Of a DNA stretch of 7,059 bases, positions 1 to 5,698 are shown one piece after another. The position numbers and the translations under genes are program-made. A model generated the notes under the pieces. The model worked only from the letters and a program-made list of their open reading frames with translations, did not search any database and had not been told where the DNA came from. Every line of letters begins with the position of its first letter. Position 1 is the stretch's first letter. Origin of the DNA: Candidatus Aminicenantota bacterium (GTDB lineage: Bacteria; Acidobacteriota; Aminicenantia; UBA2199); the NCBI GenBank assembly GCA_029939015.1, contig JAOZTV010000109.1, positions 1-7,059 of the forward strand, given 5' to 3'.

Positions 1-899
1 ATAACTCTTCCACCAGCAATAAACTCAAATGGAGTACCCCTGTCAAAGGAACTATCAACCTTTGTTCCATCAAGTAAAAACAGAGCATAATGTGCTGTGA
101 CTTTATCTCCTGCTTTTGGTGAGTCTCCCTTACCTTCTTTGGTTATTATATACTGTAAGCCACTTTCGGTGCTAATTGCTTTTGGCCATCTTTCTGCTAT
201 GATTTTTTTATCATTTTCACCTTGTTTTTCAGCTTTCTTCTTTGCTTCATCTTCAAGTGTTTTTTTTTTAGTTTCACCAATAGCCAATAATTTTTTGAAA
301 GCATTATTGTCAGCAATAAATGACTCTGCTTCTTTGCCTATTCGAATAATTTCAATTGATTGAATTACATCATTTTGAGCAATATTATTAACAATGTCCA
401 TACCTTTAATAACTTTTCCAAAAACAGTGTGTTTACCATTTAAGTGAGGTGTTGCCTTATGAGTTATAAAAAATTGGCTTCCGTTTGTAGCAGGGCCTGA
501 ATTAGCCATTGATAGAATCCCCGATCCATCATGTTTTAGTTCGGGATTAAACTCATCTGCAAATGAATAACCGGGACCACCTGAACCATTTCCAAGAGGA
601 TCGCCACCCTGTATCATAAAGTCTTTTATAACTCTATGAAATTTTAGTCCATTATAAAACGGTACTCCTGGCTTTTTTGCCGTATTATCTATTTTACCTT
701 CTGCAAGACCAATAAAATTCATTACAGTCAATGGTGTTTTTTTATAAGTCAAAGAGAGAGTTATATCTCCTTTATCTGTTTTTATCTTTGCATAAACACC
801 TTCTGGTAAATCTGGTTTTATTACTTTTTTTTCTTTTTTACAGGATGTGATACCTAAAATAATAATAAGAATTGTGAATAATAAAAATAATTTTTTCAT
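1..899 (-). CDS. Cyclophilin-FKBP fusion peptidyl-prolyl isomerase lipoprotein (C-terminus outside window)
   Basis: Manual translation from the ATG at 899 gives 299 residues still open at the window edge. Residues 1-20 form a lipoprotein signal peptide ending in the lipobox ITSC, so Cys20 should be lipidated and the enzyme anchored in an envelope membrane facing the periplasm. Residues about 33-188 are a cyclophilin domain with FHRV (catalytic Arg89), FMIQGGD and GSQFFIT. The position of human CypA Trp121 is His152, which in this family predicts weak cyclosporin binding. A charged, Lys/Glu-rich probable helix (about 210-235) links to an FKBP domain starting near 245 (SGLQY, DSSFDRGTPFEF), which is cut by the window. 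Both domains catalyse cis-trans isomerisation of prolyl bonds, so a role in folding secreted proteins is inferred. The start is fixed by an AGGAG site 8 nt upstream and by its own promoter. Very confident of domain identity; the substrate is unknown. Confidence 0.93.
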   Translation of the reverse strand, partial: MKKLFLLFTILIIILGITSCKKEKKVIKPDLPEGVYAKIKTDKGDITLSLTYKKTPLTVMNFIGLAEGKIDNTAKKPGVPFYNGLKFHRVIKDFMIQGGDPLGNGSGGPGYSFADEFNPELKHDGSGILSMANSGPATNGSQFFITHKATPHLNGKHTVFGKVIKGMDIVNNIAQNDVIQSIEIIRIGKEAESFIADNNAFKKLLAIGETKKKTLEDEAKKKAEKQGENDKKIIAERWPKAISTESGLQYIITKEGKGDSPKAGDKVTAHYALFLLDGTKVDSSFDRGTPFEFIAGGRV

Positions 900-907
900 T
901 TAAAATG

Positions 908-912
908 CTCCT
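908..912 (-). promoter_or_regulatory. Ribosome binding site of the cyclophilin-FKBP gene
   Basis: On the minus strand AGGAG lies 8 nt before the ATG at 899. It is a perfect Shine-Dalgarno core and fixes the start codon. It sits 3 nt after the second of two small leader hairpins. Confidence 0.8.
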
Positions 913-915
913 AAT

Positions 916-952
916 CCAGTATAGCTGGAAATATATTTAACCCAAATGGGTT
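916..952 (-). promoter_or_regulatory. Two small inverted repeats in the 5' leader of the cyclophilin-FKBP gene
   Basis: Between the predicted transcription start (about 956) and the ribosome binding site lie two short inverted repeats. The first is AACCCA/TGGGTT with a 2-nt centre (939-952). The second is CCAG/CTGG with a 5-nt loop (916-928). The first could be a protein-binding palindrome in DNA, since its 2-nt centre is too tight for a good RNA loop unless inner pairs open. The second could form a small RNA hairpin next to the ribosome binding site. The function is inferred; only the symmetry is seen. Confidence 0.35.
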
Positions 953-962
953 TTTAAGTAAT

Positions 963-991
963 AAGATAAATTGAAATGTAATATTTGTCAA
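963..991 (-). promoter_or_regulatory. Sigma70-type promoter of the cyclophilin-FKBP gene
   Basis: On the minus strand a perfect -35 box TTGACA (991-986) is followed after exactly 17 nt by TATCTT (968-963). The predicted start near 956 gives a leader of about 57 nt. The promoter lies just past the aldehyde dehydrogenase gene, so the isomerase can be expressed independently of the genes upstream. Confidence 0.7.
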
Positions 992-992
992 G

Positions 993-1020
993 AAAAAAAC
1001 CAATAATAAGGCTTTATTAT
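993..1020 (-). terminator. Possible weak intrinsic terminator after the aldehyde dehydrogenase gene
   Basis: Read on the minus strand, ATAATAA-AGCC-TTATTAT (1020-1003) overlaps the stop codon. It is followed by three nucleotides and a run of seven T (999-993). The geometry is that of an intrinsic terminator, but the stem is entirely A/T and therefore weak, so read-through into the isomerase gene is possible. Confidence 0.4.
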
Positions 1021-2444
1021 GCCCTCTCTTTCGGACAAGTGCTTAAATCGTCGGCATTAATTGATTCATTAAGGTAACATTCTTCATTAAAGTGTTTTAC
1101 GCAATCGTGCTCTTCCCGTCTTGCAATTCTTTGGATATTTAAAAGATGTCTTGCTGAAATATTGTCGGTAGTAATGTTTTTACCTCCCGAACCGCATGCA
1201 AGGGTCATTGAAGGAGAGAGTTCATTATATGTTCCACCTAATGCTCCCTGTGAAGCAGGTGTGTTTATCAATATCCTTCCGGCATTCATCTCTTTGGCAA
1301 AATATTCAATTTTTTTTTCATTCTTTGAAAAAATACTAACAGTATGCCCTAGTCCACCATGTTTATTTATTTTTCTGCAAAATTCAATTGCCGGCTCAAA
1401 GTCATCAACTATATACATAGCAAGAATTGGGGCTAGGATTTCAAATGACAGTGGAGATTGGATTCCTACTTCAGATAGATGTGCAATAAGCACTTTTGTT
1501 TTTTTGGGTACGATAATTCCAGCCATTTTGGCGATTTTATATGCAGGCTGTCCAATAACAGCAGCATTCATTACCTTCATTTGTTTATTAAAAGCAATTT
1601 TTTCTACTTTTTTTATTTCATCAATAGATAGAAAATATGCATCTCTTTTTTTAAAAGCTTCAATTATTTTGTCAGAATTATATTTTTGCAGAATTAGAGC
1701 CTGTTCACTTGCACAGATAGTCCCATTATCAAATGTTTTTGACAACATTATCTGGTCAACTCCAAAATTAATATCCGCAGTCTTCCCAAAAAAAACAGGA
1801 ACATTACCAGGCCCAACACCAATTGCAGGATTACCGGAACTATAAGCTGCTCTAACCAGACTTACAGAGCCAGTAGCTAAAATTAATGCTGTTTTTTTAT
1901 GACCCATAAGCTCTATTGTTTCTTCTTTTGTTGATCTTTTTATCCATTGAATGCAGTCTTTGGGGGCACCAGCCTTTAATGCGGCTTCATAACATATTCG
2001 CGCTGCTTCAATTGAGCATTTTTTAGCTGCACCATGGGGTCTGATAATAATGGGGTTTCTGGATTTGATTGCAATTAATATTTTAAAAAGAATCGTTGAA
2101 GTTGGGTTTGTAACTGGAGTAATAGCAAAAATTGGTCCTATTGGCTGTGCAATCTCAACAATATTACCTGATTTATTTTTAGAGATAACTCCAACTGTTT
2201 TTAAATTAATTATATCTTCATAGACAAATTTTGTTGCAATTACATTCTTTATTACTTTGTCTTTCCAAACGCCCAATGATGTTTCTTCAAAAGCCATTTT
2301 TGCAAGTTTTATTCTGTTATTAAATCCGGCCTTATAGACTTTTGTAAGGATATTGTCTGTTTCTTCCTGATTTAATAATTTAAAGTTTTCACCTGCTTTT
2401 ACAGCATTGTTTATTATAGAATTAATGTCAAGTTTTTTTATCAT
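1017..2444 (-). CDS. Stand-alone CoA-acylating aldehyde dehydrogenase (AdhE N-terminal type)
   Basis: This 475-residue protein matches, from recalled E. coli AdhE sequence, the N-terminal aldehyde dehydrogenase half of AdhE along nearly its whole length. Shared blocks include LAKMA, KDKVIKN, TNPTST, APKD-IGW-like residues 160-167, ILATG, AAYSSGNPAIGVGPGN, SKTFDNG-ICASEQ, INTPASQG and LACGS. Cys244 in ICASEQ is the expected catalytic thiol. The family interconverts acetaldehyde (or another short aldehyde) and its acyl-CoA with NAD(H) in the cytosol, usually in fermentation. The iron alcohol dehydrogenase half is absent: the reading frame stops after about 440 AdhE-like residues plus a 30-residue tail carrying His446, Cys448, His451, Cys456 and Cys470. 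It begins 13 nt after the EAL-HDOD gene with no clear Shine-Dalgarno site, so translation may be coupled. Substrate chain length cannot be read from the sequence. Confidence 0.92.
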   Translation of the reverse strand: MIKKLDINSIINNAVKAGENFKLLNQEETDNILTKVYKAGFNNRIKLAKMAFEETSLGVWKDKVIKNVIATKFVYEDIINLKTVGVISKNKSGNIVEIAQPIGPIFAITPVTNPTSTILFKILIAIKSRNPIIIRPHGAAKKCSIEAARICYEAALKAGAPKDCIQWIKRSTKEETIELMGHKKTALILATGSVSLVRAAYSSGNPAIGVGPGNVPVFFGKTADINFGVDQIMLSKTFDNGTICASEQALILQKYNSDKIIEAFKKRDAYFLSIDEIKKVEKIAFNKQMKVMNAAVIGQPAYKIAKMAGIIVPKKTKVLIAHLSEVGIQSPLSFEILAPILAMYIVDDFEPAIEFCRKINKHGGLGHTVSIFSKNEKKIEYFAKEMNAGRILINTPASQGALGGTYNELSPSMTLACGSGGKNITTDNISARHLLNIQRIARREEHDCVKHFNEECYLNESINADDLSTCPKERA

Positions 2445-2457
2445 ATACGATATGAAC

Positions 2458-3687
2458 TTATTTACTTTTTTCTAAAAAATTACTCCATTCTATTGACTCA
2501 TTATAAAAACCTACAATTCTTTTTTTAGATAATTCGGCTCTAATTAGTGCCTGTTTAACTTCATGCCATTTTCCGTCTTCATAATCTTTAACCAAGTTAA
2601 GTATTTTTGACAATTGATTATCTTCACCGGACAAGGCTTGTTTTATTTCTTCTTTTAAGGGGAGTTCACTGGTTATTTCATTAAGTGGTCTACCAACAAA
2701 TGTATCCATCAGAGAAAACATACCTGTTAAAAAATAATCATTTTTTTCATTGATTAACCCAAGCTCTTCAGCTATAAGTTCACAAAACTTTGCACGTATT
2801 AATGAGGTTTTTAATAATTCTTCAGGTTTATCTGAACTAATGCTACTGACAACCATAACTGTAAGCCATTTTTTAAGTTCTACTTCTCCTAGAAGATTCA
2901 GAGCGTGATTAATGGAACTAATGGTTATTTTAATGCCTAAACTAGCAGAATTCATAAACTTTAGTAATTTATAGGTAAGTGCAACATCTCTTTTGAGGGT
3001 TTCTTCAACTTCATCCAAATCAAGGTTTTGTTTATTTAATTCTTTTAATAATTTAATTAAATTTAACTTAAAACTTGGTATTTCCTGACTTGGAATGATA
3101 TCTGGGTGTGTGAAAAAATTTCCTTGAAAATAGTCAAATTCTTTATTAAGTGCAGTATTAAAATCAGATTCAGTTTCAACATCTCTTGCAAGGAGCTTGA
3201 TTTGTTGAAATTCTTCGTTGGCGAAAACTGAGTTTTTGTTTTTTATTTTATCAAGTCTGAAATCAACAGTAAAGATATCTGCAAGAGCTACAAGAGAGTT
3301 TTCTAAATCGTTTAAATCATAGCCATCAATAATCAGATCAAATCCTTTTAATTTAATTTTTTTTAATTTTTCAAATAATTCATCATCAGGGAGCACTGTA
3401 TCGTCTATATTTACTCCAATTTTTGTGTTTGGAAAACTAAGTGGAATTTCTCTTCTTATTGAATCTAAATTAAAATGAATGAATATTTTTTTTCCATTTG
3501 AAATTCTGGTAAGACCTTCTGTAAGGAGGTTATCAATGACCTTTGAACTTTCATATATATAAATATTATCTTTTCCAAGGTCATCAAAATCTTTTATTTC
3601 GATATTATAAGCGATTACATCTTTGTTTTTATCAAATATTGGTTGTCTAACAATTGCATAATTATTTTCTGAATTAATATTGCCCAT
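2458..3687 (-). CDS. EAL-HDOD signal transduction protein (degenerate EAL, YuxH/CdgJ type)
   Basis: The reading frame is open up to a TTG at 3723, but I place the start at the ATG at 3687. An AGGAG site lies 5 nt upstream, and a -10 box overlaps the region just below the TTG. The result is 409 residues. Residues about 10-195 form an EAL-like domain opening with the family hallmark RQPIFD. The EAL motif itself is replaced by IEI (about residues 29-31) and the DDFG-type metal motif is not recognisable, so c-di-GMP hydrolysis is unlikely. Residues about 200-400 form an HDOD domain (RDVALTYKLLKFMNSA, then a helix-rich region with SINHALNLLG). Family members act as non-catalytic regulators, in Vibrio CdgJ for example of motility. 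It is the first gene of a likely two-gene operon with the aldehyde dehydrogenase. A scaffold or regulatory role is inferred; the partner is unknown. Confidence 0.9.
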   Translation of the reverse strand: MGNINSENNYAIVRQPIFDKNKDVIAYNIEIKDFDDLGKDNIYIYESSKVIDNLLTEGLTRISNGKKIFIHFNLDSIRREIPLSFPNTKIGVNIDDTVLPDDELFEKLKKIKLKGFDLIIDGYDLNDLENSLVALADIFTVDFRLDKIKNKNSVFANEEFQQIKLLARDVETESDFNTALNKEFDYFQGNFFTHPDIIPSQEIPSFKLNLIKLLKELNKQNLDLDEVEETLKRDVALTYKLLKFMNSASLGIKITISSINHALNLLGEVELKKWLTVMVVSSISSDKPEELLKTSLIRAKFCELIAEELGLINEKNDYFLTGMFSLMDTFVGRPLNEITSELPLKEEIKQALSGEDNQLSKILNLVKDYEDGKWHEVKQALIRAELSKKRIVGFYNESIEWSNFLEKSK

Positions 3688-3692
3688 TTTTA

Positions 3693-3697
3693 CTCCT
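3693..3697 (-). promoter_or_regulatory. Ribosome binding site that fixes the EAL-HDOD start
   Basis: AGGAG on the minus strand, 5 nt before the ATG at 3687. The upstream in-frame TTG at 3723 has no such site, so the shorter protein is preferred. Confidence 0.8.
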
Positions 3698-3713
3698 GTT
3701 TTATTCCTATTTA

Positions 3714-3742
3714 ATTCTAACAAAAAACAATATATTATTCAA
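3714..3742 (-). promoter_or_regulatory. Promoter of the EAL-HDOD / aldehyde dehydrogenase operon
   Basis: On the minus strand TTGAAT (3742-3737) and TAGAAT (3719-3714) are separated by exactly 17 nt. The predicted transcription start is near 3707, about 20 nt before the ATG and just ahead of the AGGAG site. Confidence 0.6.
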
Positions 3743-3756
3743 AGAAAATAATATTT

Positions 3757-3785
3757 ATTATTTATTAAGCTCTTTATATTGACAA
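3757..3785 (-). promoter_or_regulatory. Possible second, upstream promoter for the EAL-HDOD operon
   Basis: TTGTCA (3785-3780) and AATAAT (3762-3757) on the minus strand are 17 nt apart. The -35 box overlaps, on the opposite strand, the -35 box of the tRNA promoter. Such matches arise easily in A/T-rich DNA, so this is tentative. Confidence 0.3.
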
Positions 3786-3807
3786 AATATCAAAAATTTG
3801 GTATTTT
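3779..3807 (+). promoter_or_regulatory. Promoter of the tRNA-Asn transcription unit
   Basis: TTGACA at 3779-3784 and TATTTT at 3802-3807 with a 17-nt spacer. The predicted start near 3814 is about 6 nt before the mature tRNA 5' end, the usual arrangement for a tRNA gene. The same promoter may serve the protein genes downstream. Confidence 0.7.
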
Positions 3808-3819
3808 TACACTAATGAT

Positions 3820-3895
3820 TCCCCAGTAGCTCAATCGGCAGAGCGGGTGACTGTTAATCACTAGGTTCGCGGTTCAAGTCCGTGCTGGGGAGCCA
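3820..3895 (+). tRNA. trnN: tRNA-Asn (anticodon GTT), CCA encoded
   Basis: A full cloverleaf folds by hand. The acceptor stem is 3820-3826 with 3885-3891 (7 pairs), followed by discriminator G3892 and an encoded CCA at 3893-3895. The D stem is GCTC/GAGC (3829-3832, 3841-3844). The anticodon stem is 3846-3850 with 3858-3862, including one G-T pair. The loop at 3851-3857 carries GTT at 3853-3855. The T stem is 3868-3872 with 3880-3884, and the T loop begins TTCAA. Total 76 nt. It decodes AAC and AAU as asparagine. No intrinsic terminator follows; a short TTTTTAAAAA and then the next start codon come within 21 nt. Confidence 0.97.
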
Positions 3896-3915
3896 TTTTT
3901 AAAAACCGACTCTAA

Positions 3916-4770
3916 ATGACATTTAAAAGACAAATTAATAAATTATATAATTTTTCAAAGCAAATAGATTTAAAAAAAGAAAATAAGGTTTTTATATTTA
4001 GTGATTGTCATAGAGGTGCAGGTGATAAGGCCGATGACTTTAATCATAATTATGAACTATTTCTTGATATTGTCAATGATTATGCAAATCGTGGATATCT
4101 TTTAATAGAGTTAGGGGATGGTGATGAATTATGGGAAAACAATGATTTTGAAGAAATATTTAAAACCTATAGAAAAGTTTTTGAAATTTATGAAAAACTA
4201 TCTTTAAAAAATAAATTTTATTTTATCTGGGGAAACCATAATAGAATCTGGAAGAATCCTGAAAAAGTCTGTAAAAAAATAAGTTTTTTTTTAAATAAAA
4301 AAATTGATATGCAAGCATACGAATCCCTTATTCTCAAGTATGAAAACAAAAAAATACTTTTGTTGCATGGTCATCAGGGGGAATTGATAAATGATAAACT
4401 ATGGTGGATTGGTAAATTTCTTGTAAGGAAATTGTGGAGACCGATTCAATTGAGATTTGGATTTCCCGATGTTACTAGTGCTGCCAAAAACCATAAGATT
4501 AGGATAAAAGCAGATAAAAGATTTATAAAATGGGTAAAAAACACAAATATTCCAGTTATTATTGGACATACGCATAGACCCTCTTTTCCAAGAAAAAAAC
4601 AACCCTTATATTTTAATTCAGGTTCATGTATTCATCCAGAGGGCATATCTGGCATTGAAATTTCAGACAAGAAAATGACTTTAATAAAATGGGAAAAAAG
4701 CACCAAAAATAAGCAAAAAATAATTGAAAAAAAAATAATTGGAGGACCAGTTAGTATCAAAAACCTTTAA
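3916..4770 (+). CDS. Calcineurin-like metallophosphoesterase
   Basis: This 284-residue cytosolic protein shows the full set of metallophosphoesterase motifs in order: DCH (Asp30, His32), GDGDELW (Asp68/Asp70), GNHN (Asn107, His108), HGH (His151, His153) and GHTHRP (His218, His220). These residues normally bind two divalent metals and hydrolyse phosphate esters or diphosphates. The SDCHRG...GDGDELWEN pattern fits a widespread group of unknown substrate often annotated as a serine/threonine phosphatase. LpxH-type UDP-diacylglucosamine hydrolases share the motifs, but I see no specific LpxH signature. GNHN replaces the usual GNHD/E. The ATG lies 20 nt after the tRNA-Asn CCA end with no Shine-Dalgarno site, and the stop is 1 nt before the dppB-type start, indicating an operon with the permeases. 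Confidence 0.88.
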   Translation: MTFKRQINKLYNFSKQIDLKKENKVFIFSDCHRGAGDKADDFNHNYELFLDIVNDYANRGYLLIELGDGDELWENNDFEEIFKTYRKVFEIYEKLSLKNKFYFIWGNHNRIWKNPEKVCKKISFFLNKKIDMQAYESLILKYENKKILLLHGHQGELINDKLWWIGKFLVRKLWRPIQLRFGFPDVTSAAKNHKIRIKADKRFIKWVKNTNIPVIIGHTHRPSFPRKKQPLYFNSGSCIHPEGISGIEISDKKMTLIKWEKSTKNKQKIIEKKIIGGPVSIKNL

Positions 4771-4771
4771 A

Positions 4772-5698
4772 ATGTTATCTTACATAATTAAAAAAGTTTT
4801 AATATTGTTTTTTTTGATAATTTCAACAACTTCACTTCTTTTTCTGATTATCAGGCTTATACCCGGTAACCCGAGTATTGATATTATTGGTAATATGGCA
4901 AATAATGAACAAATTCAATATATAGAAAAAAACCTTGATTTAGACAAACCTATATTTACCCAATATCAAATATATGTAAAAAAAACATTAAATTTTGATT
5001 TTGGCAACTCATATACATACAAGAAGAAAGTATCCCTTATTATTATTCAATTCTTGCCTAATACATTGTATTTGTCAATTTTAGCAATGTTTTTTGCAAT
5101 TATAATATCTTTTCCACTTGGAGTTACCGCTTCTCTATATCCAAATTCTACTATTGATATTTTTGCAACAATTATAAGCTCATCTTTTCTTGCAATCCCA
5201 AACTTTCTGCTTGGCCCTCTATTAATACTTGTTTTTTCTATAGGTTTTAATTTATTGCCGGTATCAGGTTCAGGTGGTTTTGAATATATTATTTTACCTG
5301 CTTTAACCCTTGGCTTATCAATGACTGCATTCTTAACAAAAATAATCAGGGGAACATTTTATGCGGAGACAAATAAACCCTATGTGTTATTTGCCAAAGC
5401 AAAAGGTTTATCAAATATTCAAATTGTATTTAAACATATTTTTAAAAATGCAATGATACCTGTCCTAACGGTAATGGGATTACAGTTTGGTTCTTTAATA
5501 TCTGGAGTTATTATTACTGAGACAGTCTTTTCATGGCAAGGCTTAGGAACTCTTCTTATAAATGGAATTCGCTTTAGAGATTATCCTCTAATTCAGGGGC
5601 TTGTATTGTTTATTCTTCTAATGTATTTGTTAATTAATTTCATGATTGATTTTTCATACCTTTTTTTTAACCCCAAACTTAGAAGAAAAGATGTTTAA
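4772..5698 (+). CDS. dppB: ABC transporter permease, DppB/OppB type (peptide family)
   Basis: An upstream TTG at 4739 is in frame, but the ATG at 4772 fits the family start: a short positive end, then a hydrophobic helix running into RLIPGNP (residues 28-34). The protein is 308 residues, normal for DppB, with about six membrane segments (near 8-28, 97-120, 130-155, 172-192, 233-253, 275-297). The cytoplasmic EAA loop that docks onto the ATPase is intact (FAKAKGLSNIQIVFKH, about 207-222, with its conserved Gly212). The C-terminal TETVFSWQGLG is a strong family signature. It pairs with the downstream DppC-type subunit to form a channel for peptides, nickel or related solutes; the substrate cannot be told here and the symbol is a family label. 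A GGAGG lies at 4741-4745, too far upstream to serve the ATG, so coupling to the phosphoesterase stop (1 nt away) is likely. Confidence 0.92.
   Translation: MLSYIIKKVLILFFLIISTTSLLFLIIRLIPGNPSIDIIGNMANNEQIQYIEKNLDLDKPIFTQYQIYVKKTLNFDFGNSYTYKKKVSLIIIQFLPNTLYLSILAMFFAIIISFPLGVTASLYPNSTIDIFATIISSSFLAIPNFLLGPLLILVFSIGFNLLPVSGSGGFEYIILPALTLGLSMTAFLTKIIRGTFYAETNKPYVLFAKAKGLSNIQIVFKHIFKNAMIPVLTVMGLQFGSLISGVIITETVFSWQGLGTLLINGIRFRDYPLIQGLVLFILLMYLLINFMIDFSYLFFNPKLRRKDV

Noticed and set aside
251..270. Homopolymer runs (also near 4276-4310) as phase-variable tracts
   Set aside because: A and T runs of this length are common throughout this A/T-rich sequence and the frames across them are intact; nothing marks them as switches.
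97..363. Plus-strand open frame of 88 codons
   Set aside because: It is antisense to the cyclophilin-FKBP coding sequence, which has clear domain motifs; the translation is low-complexity Phe/Ser-rich.
1162..1845. Plus-strand open frame of 227 codons
   Set aside because: It lies wholly opposite the aldehyde dehydrogenase, has no family resemblance and no ribosome binding site.
3688..3723. TTG start extending the EAL-HDOD protein by 12 residues
   Set aside because: The region holds the gene's own -10 box and ribosome binding site, and the ATG at 3687 has ideal AGGAG spacing.
4399..4602. Minus-strand open frame of 67 codons
   Set aside because: It is antisense to the metallophosphoesterase across conserved motifs; no independent signal.
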